Of a stretch of 64,000 nucleotides of DNA, positions 1 to 10,462 are shown piece by piece. Source of the DNA: Lineolata rhizophorae (Eukaryota > Ascomycota > Dothideomycetes > Lineolatales > Lineolataceae); the NCBI GenBank assembly GCA_010093515.1, contig MU001677.1:650555-714554 (forward strand). The letters are read 5' to 3'. How positions within the stretch are numbered: the first letter of the stretch is position 1; the number at the start of each line of letters is the position of its first letter. The notes under the pieces are model-generated. The model was not told the origin of the DNA. It did not search any database and saw only the letters and a program-made list of their open reading frames with translations. Made by a program: the position numbers and the translations under genes.

Positions 1-549
1 ACATCAGGCCATCTCTCATCCGACGAGCTCGCGCCGCCCTCGGAAATCGATGCCGCTCCTCCTCGGGATCTCCACCCGTTACCAACGTTCTTCTCGCCGC
101 AGCGGCGGGGGCAAAAGTACGTTGCAGGTGGAATGGCAGCGTCGATGCGCGGTTGGGTGCTCGATATTGCGCAGCAGATCAGTACGGAGCACCAGGGGCG
201 TTGTGAGCACGTAAGCTCTACAGTGGTGGGATTTGAGGTTGAAGATGTGGGCGGTAGGGGGTTTAGCAGCGGAAATGGGAGCGGCAGTGGGAAAGATTTT
301 GTCCTAATTAGTGGCAAGAGGTGCCAGGGGGACCAGGAAAGGAAGAAAGTGATCCTAATTGGACCTGGCGTGAGAAGTGGCCGTGGTCTTGATGTGACCG
401 GTTATCAGAGAAAACCAGTAAGCAGGGGAGACTTACTGAAGGTGCGAAATCCACGCTGGGAGGTGGATATGGGTGAAGAGCTTGGGAAGTGGCTTGTTGG
501 GATCGAGTGGAGTACTGGGCCTCTAGATGCTGAGGATCATACTTTGTAA
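1..549 (+). CDS. 3' terminal part of an unidentified protein (5' end outside window)
   Basis: Frame 1 is open from the first base of the window to a TAA ending at 549, giving about 182 residues. It reads like a real final exon rather than chance. A proline/serine-rich stretch comes first, followed by a folded-looking part with YVAGGMAASMRGWVLDIAQQ around residues 37-56 and a C-terminal VGIEWSTGPLDAEDHTL. The Met at 133 lies inside this continuous frame, so it is probably not the true start; the gene most likely begins to the left. There is no membrane segment. I do not recognise the family, so no function is assigned. Its 3' end faces the 3' end of MBF1 across about 0.6 kb. Confidence 0.55.
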   Translation, partial: TSGHLSSDELAPPSEIDAAPPRDLHPLPTFFSPQRRGQKYVAGGMAASMRGWVLDIAQQISTEHQGRCEHVSSTVVGFEVEDVGGRGFSSGNGSGSGKDFVLISGKRCQGDQERKKVILIGPGVRSGRGLDVTGYQRKPVSRGDLLKVRNPRWEVDMGEELGKWLVGIEWSTGPLDAEDHTL

Positions 550-1164
550 AGTGTTATCACGCTCGGACAACGCGACTGAAGTGAAGCTTTGCTCATACAA
601 TAGCATGTAAATAGTTCAAAAGTTAAGCTCCGTAAATACCCTTGCAAAGCTTGTCGTCGCTCTTGTTCAACGGGCTGTTTAAACAGAATGCTTTAAGTTT
701 TATGAGGACTTCGAAGAGTCCCAGGGAATCCTTCAAGGCCCGAATAGTAAGTCATTTAGGAAAGTCCCAATTTCGCATTGTGCATACGATAGGCAGGCTG
801 TCATTATGCAAGCGGCCGCTAGCCTCATAATCGACATAGTACTCTCCTTGGTTTTACTACGCTAAGTTCTAACCTAGAAAGGTTCTCAAGGTTTTTATAT
901 TTGCAGGTCTAAAACGCTATTCTACGTTTGCACCGAAGGAATGATAAGCAGAAGACAAGAGGGAGCATGAAGCTATCACCAGCTTAAAGTAGGCCATTGT
1001 CATTTTGGTGAGCTACCTCGGTAGCGCCCGAAGATCAATAAAGTAAAACTCCATAACCCAAGCCAATCTGCCTCCTCTCGCTAGCAAGAAGGCCAAAGCA
1101 GATAATCATTCCGTCATTTCCAAATCCCAAAACATCCGAGCCAGCAGCTCCAAGTAACCCTAAT
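550..1164. other. Convergent intergenic region
   Basis: This stretch lies between the 3' ends of the left-edge gene (+) and MBF1 (-). It is mildly AT-rich and holds only short chance frames. I see no RNA gene or repeat in it, and it presumably carries both 3' UTRs. Confidence 0.6.
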
Positions 1165-1729
1165 TTATTTCTTCTTGTTGGGGAACTTGGGCTGCCCAAC
1201 CTTTTCGCCACGCAGGACGACGTTTAGCACCCGCTCGATCGTAGATAGCAGCTTCTGGTCCGGCGCCGCGGAGCCACGCTCGAAGTCGGCGATGACGGTT
1301 GGCGTCGTGTTGCACTTGGTGGCCAGATCCTTCTGGGTCATGGTGGCGCCTTTGTCGTTCTTGGCCTCGGCGCGAGCCTTGCGGATCGCCTCGGCCACCT
1401 TGGGTCCCACTGTCTTCGGCTTGATGATCTCGTCGCTGCGGTCGACCTTGGTCAGGTGCTGGCCTTCGACGCCGGGGCGGGACGACTATGAAAGCGATAT
1501 TTCCGCGTTAGCAAAAAGGTCCCGTAGCGGGTCTCGTCGATGGATTGAAGTAGCTGAGGGGGAAACGTACGGCGTTGCCTGTCTGGAACTTCTTCTCAGA
1601 CATAACGCCACCGCTCCGCTGCGCGGCGTTCAGGGCGCTCTTGCCACGGACGACCGTCTCGCGAGGGCCGGAACCACCAGTCCGAACCTTGCTTCCAATC
1701 TTTGTGACGGACTCCCAATCGTCAGACAT
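1165..1729 (-). CDS. MBF1: Multiprotein-bridging factor 1 (MBF1 transcriptional coactivator)
   Basis: MBF1 bridges TBP and bZIP/nuclear-receptor-type activators and also acts in ribosome-collision quality control. It works in the nucleus and cytosol. Two exons join in phase 0, 1729-1571 and 1485-1165, giving 159 aa, the usual fungal length. The intron has GTACGT and CATAG ends and a GCTAAC branch site. The N-terminal MBF1 domain begins [14 protein letters not shown] and contains the [14 protein letters not shown] stretch. The C-terminal helix-turn-helix (XRE/Cro-like) domain follows, with [23 protein letters not shown] near residues 90-115, and a basic PNKKK tail ends the protein. The start is the first Met after a TATA-poor leader. 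A long antisense frame covers both exons and is a shadow. Confidence 0.95.
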
Positions 1730-2846
1730 TTTGGCTAGAGGTGCGGTGTATGCTGGGGTGGGCGAAGTGGCGGTCAGGCTCGTGGGGTGTCGGGTGAGCT
1801 GAGCGACCTCCCTATAAAACTGGGTTGCTCGAGGAAGGCGGTCTTTGCAGTGTAAAAGTGCGATATATCGCTTTGAGGGATACAGCGACGCAAAGATAGT
1901 GTAGCGGAAGTGTTGTTCAAGGAGAACACTCGTTGGAAAAGGAAGAAAAAGTAGTAAAGCGGGCGGAAGGGCTTTAAGAGTGTTGTGACTCGGACTTTGG
2001 GGCTGAGCCGCTCCGTTGAGCGCCACCTGTCGTAACTGGTGGCTTGGGCTGTTTGTCAGCCACACCTCTGGAATCTTCGTCACTTTTGGTTGAAACGCGC
2101 TCAGCACAGGGCAATACGATAGCAATGCGTATTTACACAATGGTCTGCTTCTAGTCAAGTTCCGAACTTCTTTTTTTCTTCCCCAAGTCTGTTGCTTCAT
2201 TACGGGTGACTTTTATTTTAAATTGTATTGGCATTGGTACGTAGACTAGCTGCTAAAAGTTCAAGCCGCAAGCGAATATGTAATGAAACTCTAAAGTCTT
2301 ATTAGCCTAAACTCCCTATTTACACTTCACTTGCTAGCCCTCTATTTCTACTTTATTCCGCTCTTTCAACGAACTATTTCTACATGCGTTGCCGAGGGAC
2401 ACTTGGCTTCAACCATGCTGCAATCTTGAAAGCAACTTCACCCTTCCATCCCGAGTGCAAAGGACTGAACTGAACTGTACGTTATTACCGAAAGTATCTA
2501 TTACCAAACAATTTGTCTTCACAGTCTCGTCTCTATTCGCCTCCAATGACAGTGACCATGCATCTAAGCCTCGAGGCAAAAAGCCTCAAAAGGCTAGCAA
2601 GGTAATAATGTGACAACTTTGCAAAGGAATAAAGACCTAATCTACCTTGACGCCCAGCCCGCACACCCGCAAGTCTTCGCTAATGATTATTTGAACAAGT
2701 GAATGGACAAGGCCGCCAGGGTTCTGCCGTTATGCCTAAGAATTCGCCAAGTTTCCGGATTACTAGTTGATTTGGCCACGATGCGGACTAGTCCCACCGT
2801 CTCCCCTCCTATTTTGCAGTTTGTCTCTCAATTTGTCGTTGCCAAT
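1730..2846. other. Intergenic: MBF1 upstream region and trehalase 3' region
   Basis: About 1.1 kb separates two minus-strand genes. It should hold the MBF1 promoter on the left and the trehalase 3' UTR on the right. A T-run lies near 2171-2180. No frame longer than about 90 codons shows coding character, and I see no RNA gene. Confidence 0.5.
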
Positions 2847-5198
2847 CTATTGGTCGGAATCAATTTCATCTTCTCCCTCAAACACATCCTCTTCCGTCGC
2901 CTTGGAGAAGACGTCCCACGTGGTACAAGTGCCAAGAGCACGGCGTGCATGGGCCCGCAACAACTGTAGGCCGTATACGTAGCTCGCGTTCACCCAGCCA
3001 AAGCTGTTTCGAATTTGTTAGCAAGTGGTAGTTCCTAGTATTCATGTCACGGACCTAGGATACTCACCCTTCACGCGGGACACCCTTGAAGTCGCTCCCC
3101 TGGTTCCCATACTCTGCCTCAACCCTATGAGGATCGATTGGCCTCGTCACATCGTACTTCTCCACCACGACACCGTTGAAATCCACAAAAGCCTTGGTGA
3201 TCATATACAACCACTTGTACGCCAGGCGTTCCGCATCGGCCTCGTAACCGTACCGCTGCAGTCCGACCCAAGCCAGCATTTGCTGGGGTGCCCACCCGAA
3301 CGGGTAGTCCCACTGGCGGTTGGGCCGATCCAGTCCCACGGCACCCCTGCTCTCCTCCGTTCCGGAGACTAGGCCGCCAAATACCTCGAAGCGCGGGAGG
3401 GTTCGCGACACCAAGATGGCCGCCCGCTCGGGGCTGGCAGCGCCCGACCACATGGGCCAAAACGTCGTCGCTGACTCGTACGACCTCTGGACGCGGCGCA
3501 CCGTGTCGTAGTCGAAGTACATGCCTTTGGCGCGGTTCCACATGTACTTATCCATGCGGGTACGGCGGAGCCTCGTCGCGCGATCCCACGTCGCAGAGCG
3601 CTCAATTTGACCAGGCTTCATGCCGGGAGCACACCACTCGGCCGGTACGGAAAGCGCATCACCAAAGTAGGTCCGTATCACGCGAGATATGTCAGCCTCG
3701 TACTTGTACAGGAGAGAGTTGAGGTCGACCGTGGCAAGGTTGGCTGCCACGCGCTCAAGCCGGTATGACGTGTCATGACCACTCTCGCGGACCGCCCGGT
3801 CGTGTAAGAAGTACTCGTCCAGGTCCGGCTCTTTAATAGTGCCGGCGTTGTAGGCTTGCACGAAACCACTAAAACTCAGATTGTTTTTAGCGGCGTACGG
3901 CTCGAGCAGGTGGGTGAAGTGGGAGGCCTCGGTTTCCGGTGGTACGCCCAAGCCGCCAGGCCGGTAACGGGAGAGACCGGTCTCAGGGTCATACCGGGGT
4001 GCACTCATCCAGACGTGGCGGTATTCTTTGATCGCGGCAAGAGTGGCGGTGCGGAGGAAGTCGAGAGCTCCAGGCTCGTGTTTAATGCGGTCGTAAACAC
4101 GAATAGCCATGTCCGTCAGGAAAGGTGGCTGGGAGCGGCACAAGTAGTAGCTGCGGTTCGCGTTCAGAATCTTGCCGTAGTGCCGGATGCAGAAGCAGAA
4201 ATTGAGAACCATGGATTTGACCAGATCCACGCGGTCATGCACTAGCAGTCCCAGCGATTCCATGTAGCTGTCCCAGCCGTACAGCTCATTGAACCGGCCT
4301 CCGGGAACCACAAATGGCAGACCCCGCAGATCCTTTTCGCCCGTCTCCGGATCGGTCACCTCTCCCATCTCTAGCGCTAGCATACCCGGCGCCTCGTTGA
4401 GGTCTCGGACGTATGCGGGGTCATCACAAGGCTCTTTGAGCCAGCAAACGTCGAGGCGCACCTCGGGCTGCTCCTTTGCGATCCGGGTGTAGTACTCGTA
4501 CTGCTCCGGCGCACCGCGTGGGACATAGATGCGCGGACGCGGGTCCGAGGTCCAGTCCTTCGGGTCGCGTCCGACCTGAGCAATGTTGGATCCGTCAATG
4601 CGGCGCGTCAGATTGTTCCAGAAGGACTCGCGGATCAAACGCGTGAGCCGGTTGACCGGATTCTCGTTCAAGCGCGCTTCGTCGAGCACGATGGTCTTGC
4701 GTCCATAGTCCTGGGCCAGAGTGAGCTCCTGCAGAAGGTTCGACAGCATGTACGTGCCCCGGACGTCGAACCTGTTGAAACCATTGGAACTCTCGGTGCC
4801 GACGGAGAATGTCTGTCAATCATGTCAGTGGAATCGCCCTTAGGAAAGCCAATGCAATCCTAGCGCTGGCAACATACCTTGGGCCCTTCGTCTTCAATTG
4901 TAATTTGCATGTTGTTATCCGTGTCCTCTTCCGACAACAAATTCTTAAGCGTGTCCTCCACACGGATCAGAAAGCGTCGCGGCCTCATCGATTGCTCGTC
5001 GTGGCTGCGACGGCGCATAGCTGCGCGTGCAATGGTACGGCCATCGCCCGTGTGGACGATGCCGGAGTAGGTCCGCACCCGCTCCTTCTTCCGCGCCAAC
5101 GAGTGAGATTTGCCATAGTAAATATCTGCGGCAGACAGTGGATCGAGATCGCCAGCCGATTCAGTACGAAGTCTGGTACTGGCAGATGGCGAGGTCAT
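2847..5198 (-). CDS. NTH1: Neutral trehalase (cytosolic alpha,alpha-trehalase, GH37)
   Basis: The enzyme hydrolyses stored trehalose to two glucoses in the cytosol during germination and recovery from stress. Three exons (5198-4878, 4812-3068, 3003-2847) close exactly in frame to 740 aa, the normal family length. Visible features in order: a PKA-type site RRRS at residues 62-65; a calcium-binding-like loop [12 protein letters not shown] at 92-103, diagnostic of neutral rather than acid trehalases; then the (alpha/alpha)6 catalytic domain with trehalase signature 1, [15 protein letters not shown], and signature 2, [10 protein letters not shown]. There is no signal peptide, which fits a cytosolic enzyme. 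The start is the first Met of the open exon. The frame stays open a little upstream, so a 5' leader exon cannot be excluded. Regulation by PKA and calcium/14-3-3 is family knowledge supported by these motifs. Confidence 0.95.
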
Positions 5199-6860
5199 AC
5201 TACGGTGGCAAGGAGCGCGCGCAGGGCAAGGAGACGGCGGGAGGCGGTCAGCAGGGTATGGTCCGCACTATCAATGATGCCTTCCCGGGTGGTTGTCCTG
5301 GACTACTACGGGATCAAGCGAACACAATGGGAAGCGCGGCAACAGCAACAGATGTTCAAAGCGCGGTCCACCAGGAGGCGAAGTGGCGAGATGGGACCCG
5401 AAGATTGAAGACAAGGGACAGAGCACAGGAGTGGAAGTCCGAGACTATCGCGGGGGGCCGAGCCAGAGTGTTATAGCCGAACCCTTCTCCCTTGCCCACA
5501 CTGGCGGCGCAACCTCACAGATGCAATAGCGAGGGTTCGCTGCAGCGGTAGGCAAAGCTACGCAGGTCTGACTAGAGTGAAGGAGGTCACACGACAAGTG
5601 AAGCTTTCGGGGGCGGTTCGTGGTAGGTGACGATGGGCTCCGGTGGGTAGGAAAATGTGTGACGTGGGGGAAAGCGAACAGGGCAACACGGGAAACGAAA
5701 GCAATTAGCGCCTCGAGGGGAGGTCGTAGAATCTTATCGGGCGCGTAGGGATATCCGTCTTGGCGCGAGTTAAAGCTAACGGGGACAAAATGCGCGCTGG
5801 CGTGCAGCAGGAGTTGCGAATTGCGCCGCTGCAGCAAGCCGTACGTACGGAGTAGGTGGAGCGTGACCGGCGAATTGGGAAGAAGCGGTGGGCGCAAGTC
5901 GCGACTCTCGCTAGCAGGCAGGTCCTTCTCTTTGTTTCTGCGTCAGCACGGCTGCATCACCGCGTCGATGGATTAGGGACTGCAGCGCGCCCGGGGCGAC
6001 AGTGCACATTCGCCTATCGGAGAGCAGAAAGGCCAATTCTTATCACAGGGCACGAGCCAGTGGCAGCGCACGCAAATCGCTCACTATTCGTTGCGGCGGT
6101 TGCCTTTCCAGGCCCTGGAGCAGAAATTTCTGGCCCTCGGCGGGCCGTTGGTTGACCGTCCGCGGGGTCCAACGACCCCGGCCTCAGCGCCCGCGGTGCC
6201 TGGACTGGCGGCGTCGACCAACCGCGGCGTGGCACGACGTCATTACCGTAGGTGCAAGGGCCGGGCGCCCACCAGAGATCGCGGGGCCGCGACGATCGCC
6301 ACCCGATCACTGGGCCGCCTTTGGATGCCCTTTTCCGCAAGCCTTCGTGTAGTTTTAGGCGGCTGTAGAGCGTAGGTTAGGGTCCAGGCTCGTGTCGCAA
6401 TTTCAAAGAGTCGGGGTCTCAAGCTGATGTGCACGCTCGAAAGTCGGCTCGTGTGCACGTGTGCTACGCACGCACGCCCGGCATTCGCTAGACGGCGCCC
6501 TCGTGGGCCGATGGAGTCCCGCGGCCGGGGTCCAGGCAGCACTAGATCCGTTTCCCCGCCTGGGTCGCAACCCGCTTCATCCCGTGGGAAGGGCCCGGAC
6601 CCTGTGATACCATGGTGCCATGGCTGCCGCACACCTACATCTGTCAATCCCGCCCAGCACAACTTCCCTCTGGACCTCAACCGCGCACGCGCCTCTCGTC
6701 GCCGCCGATCACATGTCTTTGTCCTTCGAGTTCGATCCGCCCCCGCCGTACTTCCGCGCCCGCGACGAACTTCCAGTTCGAACTCAATAAAGCCCAAAAG
6801 CTCATGAGTCGTTCTATCAAGGCTACTTTAGACCTGGTCGCACGGCATAAGTAGCTGTTT
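5199..6860. other. GC-rich upstream region of trehalase
   Basis: About 1.7 kb upstream of trehalase has balanced to high GC. Overlapping frames on both strands (for example 5445-5897 and 6243-6797 on the minus strand) have arginine/proline-rich, low-complexity translations typical of shadows in GC-rich non-coding DNA. I assign no gene. It presumably holds the trehalase promoter and leader. Confidence 0.45.
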
Positions 6861-8995
6861 TCCCGCTGCAAGTCTTCTCACCTTATACCGCGACGGCTTC
6901 GGTTCCACGGCCTGGGCGAAGAGCACCGCTACTGCCCACCTTCATCGGTTATTTCGTCCCATGTCCGCGTCATCGTGAGTAACTGCTACAGCTTGGCCAT
7001 GGCCCAGTGCTTCGTCTAAGGAATTCCTCCAGACAGCCACCACCATCCCTAATTCTAGGCCGAACTTACCAGGTTTATTTCTGACCGAATCATGTGTCGG
7101 TGCTTGTCTAATTTCCTCCGCGATGTGAACGCCGCATGAGCGTCAACGTAAGAGACCTCCTCGTAGCCAGCCCGATACTCTTCAACAAATTTGGGTATTT
7201 CCTTTGCATTGACTACCAAGCTTAGGTAAGTACAGCTTTAGCAACGTGCATGTGTGCCTCTGGTTGACGAGACACCGCTTCGCTTGGTTGAAGCTGTTCT
7301 GAAAAGTCGCACCTACACGGCATCCGCCATATAGTTTTGAATTTGCTGCTCCACTTTGGTTCCAAGGCTCGGAACCAAAGGAGCTTCTGATATGTGCGTC
7401 GATCAAGTAGGGTGGTACGGATAGGCATCATCCGCGTCCCGCTTGCCATGTGAATACGGCCTATCAGAACCCAACGGAAAGGTCAAGCTTCCCGCTTTCA
7501 GCAAAGCTTTTAGGCGCACTTGTTTACACTACAGCTGTTCTCGCATTCGACTTTCACAAGCCTCCCGAGTCCAACCTCGTCGAAGACACCGAAGCCCGCT
7601 AGAGTAAGAGCTCGCGGCATAAATTCCACCCATATGTCTCTGTAAAGTATGCCGAGGAGTCTTCGGTCTTATTCTTGATCTGGCGCTTTTGTATCTCCGG
7701 TATTTCCCCGTAGTTTAGCGGTCTTCAAGCTCCACCTTGACGGCAAGGTTCTCGCAAGATACTCATTAACAGAAGACCTCTTCAAACCAACTCGGGTTCC
7801 CAATTCGCACCGAATATTATCCCAGTACTTTGACTTCCTCTTCTAAACTTACTGATACCTACCACTTCAACGAAGTCCACCAATTTTGTCCTAGAGTGTA
7901 GGGTGTTGCTAATAGTTAGTCAGAGGCTCGACTAATATAACCATACCTGCTTTAATTCGCTTACTACCACTGACGTCGAGTTGTCCAATGCGATCAAGGT
8001 ATTGGGCCATTTGAAACAACATTACGACATCTACCACTCCATCTCTGCACATCGAAGTTCTTTTTGGTAGATCCGCATCAGATTGTTTATGCATTCGGTC
8101 AGGGGACCCCGAGAAGTTATTTATCTCTTCCCCTTTTAGTCGACCTTACGTTTATATCCCCGGCCTTAAACTCGACGTGCTTGTCGCAGCCGACAGGCTA
8201 AAGTCCGATTTGCCTTTTCAAGTTTAGTAGCACTATACCTTTCCGTCCTTCACATTTCAATTTGGTGCAATTCTATTCGACTAGGGCGGTTTAGTTCAAA
8301 ATTCAAATACCACGACGATGAGCAAATTAACTTGCTACCAAACTCAGGTTAGCCAACGAAAACTACCTGACATCACTCGAATTATGTGATTTACGGTCGC
8401 GGCGAACCTGAGTGTCTTACTACCAGGGCCCACGTGATGACTTCTTTGCCCTGTCCAACCCCTCAATTGTTAATGAATTTCTTGAATCAGTGAGCGAATC
8501 GATAAGTTGGATCATCCCTGCCACCGAGCAGCGTCCATGCGCTTTGTAGGGGACACCTTGGCATCTTGAGTCAAAGGTTTGTAGTCATGCTACAAGAATG
8601 CAATGCAATGCGTATTAACTTCATAGCTCGGGGCTCGGGCCAGCGGCACTTTCCCCTTTGTTTCATTCTTTGTGGAACTTCATCTAATCACACTCTGTAT
8701 AAGGCGGCTGGGATTATATTGTGCTTTTGCGGGGAAGGTTCATATTTCTACGGACGACCGGGAAAAGCTTAGTTAAAGGCTTCCGCATTTATAGGAAACC
8801 TGATCACGACATGACATCCAATAAGCGGAGTCATTTTTTACAACATATTTAAACTGCAAGGCCCACTGGCCATGGCCCAGCCTTCCTTTACTGCCCGAAT
8901 ATTTCCTCTCTCTTTATCTCTCAGTCTTGCATTCGATTCTCTGTCCTGGCTATCCTCTTACAGGAGTGTCAATTCATAACATCCCCCAAAGACAT
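6861..8995. other. AT-richer gene-free interval upstream of the esterase
   Basis: This interval has no frame above about 75 codons and many stops in all frames, and looks more AT-rich than its flanks. One stretch near 7480-7690 reads like decayed coding sequence on the plus strand, with a single TAG in an otherwise open and ordered frame (AVLAFDFHKPPESNLVEDTEAR, then stop at about 7602). I could not place it in a family. The last few hundred bases should be the promoter of the CE5 esterase. Confidence 0.35.
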
Positions 8996-9932
8996 ATGGC
9001 TTTGAAGTTCACTACCGCAGCTCTGCTGCTTGCGAGCGGGGCGGTTGCCGTACCTTCCGGAGGTCTAGGAGCTCGCCAAGGAAACTGCCCGCCGGTCCAC
9101 GTCTTCGGGGCTCGAGAGACGACTGTGCCGCCCGGAATGGGCTCGGCAGGCCAAGTCGTCAACAGCATCGTGCAAGCGCACCCAGGAGCGACATCCGAGG
9201 CCATCAACTACCCGGCTGCGGGCGACAATGCCTACGGCAGCTCCGTGCAGCAGGGCACGCAGGCCGTGGCCGATCAGGTCAATTCGTTCGCGCAGCGGTG
9301 CCCGGACACCGAGCTCGTACTAGTCGGATACTCACAGGTGCGTTGGACGTGATGCTTGACAACGTATCAGGTGATTGGTGAATAGCTGCCCTAATTTCAA
9401 CTTTTTTTTTTTGAGTATTTAGGGTGCCCAAATTATGGACAACGCCATCTGCGGCGGCGGCGATCCGGGCCAGGGCTGGACTAATACCGACGTGCTCATC
9501 ACGGGCAGCGTCGCGGACCAGGTTAAGGCCGTCATCCTTATGGGCGATCCGCGTCATACTCCAGGCTTGCCCTACAATGTCGGTACTTCCAACGCCCCGG
9601 GCGTAAGTGCTCATCCCATATCTCACAATCAATCGACTCCTTTCATACAGCCAGTTTAGGCCCTTAGACCACCTCAGCTAACTTAGAGACTGTGATGTTC
9701 TAGTTCGATCCCCGCCCATCAGGCTTCGTTTGCCCGGCGGCCGACAAAATCCAGTCTTACTGCGACGCCGCTGATCCGTACTGCTCTAATGGGAATAATG
9801 CGCAGACTCATCAAAGCTACGGCTACGTTTACGGACAGCAGGCGCTCGACTTCGTGAACGAGAAGCTTTCAGGTATCCGCTACTGCGCGATGAATAATGA
9901 AAAGGTGATCCGCTAACTTTCAAGCAGACTAA
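8996..9932 (+). CDS. Secreted acetylxylan esterase/cutinase-fold enzyme (CE5)
   Basis: A secreted serine esterase predicted to remove acetyl groups from xylan during plant-wall breakdown. Exons 8996-9337, 9423-9602 and 9704-9872 are joined in phase. A fourth, two-codon exon from 9928 to 9932 is likely (GTATCC donor, GCTAAC branch, CAG acceptor) and ends the protein at EKLSD, where relatives end. Residues 1-18 form a signal peptide, followed by a short pro-region ending in GAR. The mature domain has CPPVHVFGARETT, the nucleophile elbow GYSQG (Ser113), DPYC (Asp198) and THQ (His210), a complete catalytic triad. HVFGARETT and CGGGDP resemble acetylxylan esterase II more than classical cutinase. 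The cysteine pair found after INYPA in acetylxylan esterase II is absent. It converges on the MFS gene. Confidence 0.9.
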
Positions 9933-10462
9933 ATCAGAGAACGCCGCCCAAAAAGGCGAGGAAAAAATTACGTTGGTGAATATCTGGAAAGTCCTTGTAT
10001 AGCTTTTTATTGAATCAGCATGGCAGTAAATTTGTCTAGGAAGGTACTCCTTACATAGCTAATCTAAAACATGCATCAGTGGAAGTGAGTTGAACAGTAG
10101 TGCTCAGTGATACTTGGTAAGGATCTTATGAGAGTTGGAACCGGGTAACTGCAATGCACTCCAAAAGAGTTTCATTCTGGTTAAACATCGTACTCGGGTC
10201 GCTCGTGAGCCGACGCAAGTCTGAACATCAAAGCCGAGAAATCTTCAGGTGCATGTGAGAGCGGCGTCGCAAGTGTTTCAGACCGACGGTCCACTATAGT
10301 GGGATTACTCTTGACGAAATTATTGACTTTATGTTGTGATCATCGCCGCGTTGCTTGAACTGTCCACGCCATTACTGCACTTTCCAAAACTACTTTTGGT
10401 ATCATTACGAATTACACGGGTAAAATATAATATAGTGAGCATTTCCAAATAGTTGCTCTTTT
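9933..10462. other. Convergent intergenic region
   Basis: This lies between the esterase (+) and the MFS transporter (-) 3' ends. It is moderately AT-rich with no coding frame or RNA gene seen, and should contain two 3' UTRs. Confidence 0.55.

Noticed and set aside
1508-2200. A 230-codon minus-strand frame containing the first MBF1 exon
   Set aside because: It reads through the MBF1 leader and intron. Only the MSDDWESV part is MBF1, and it must splice to the downstream exon.
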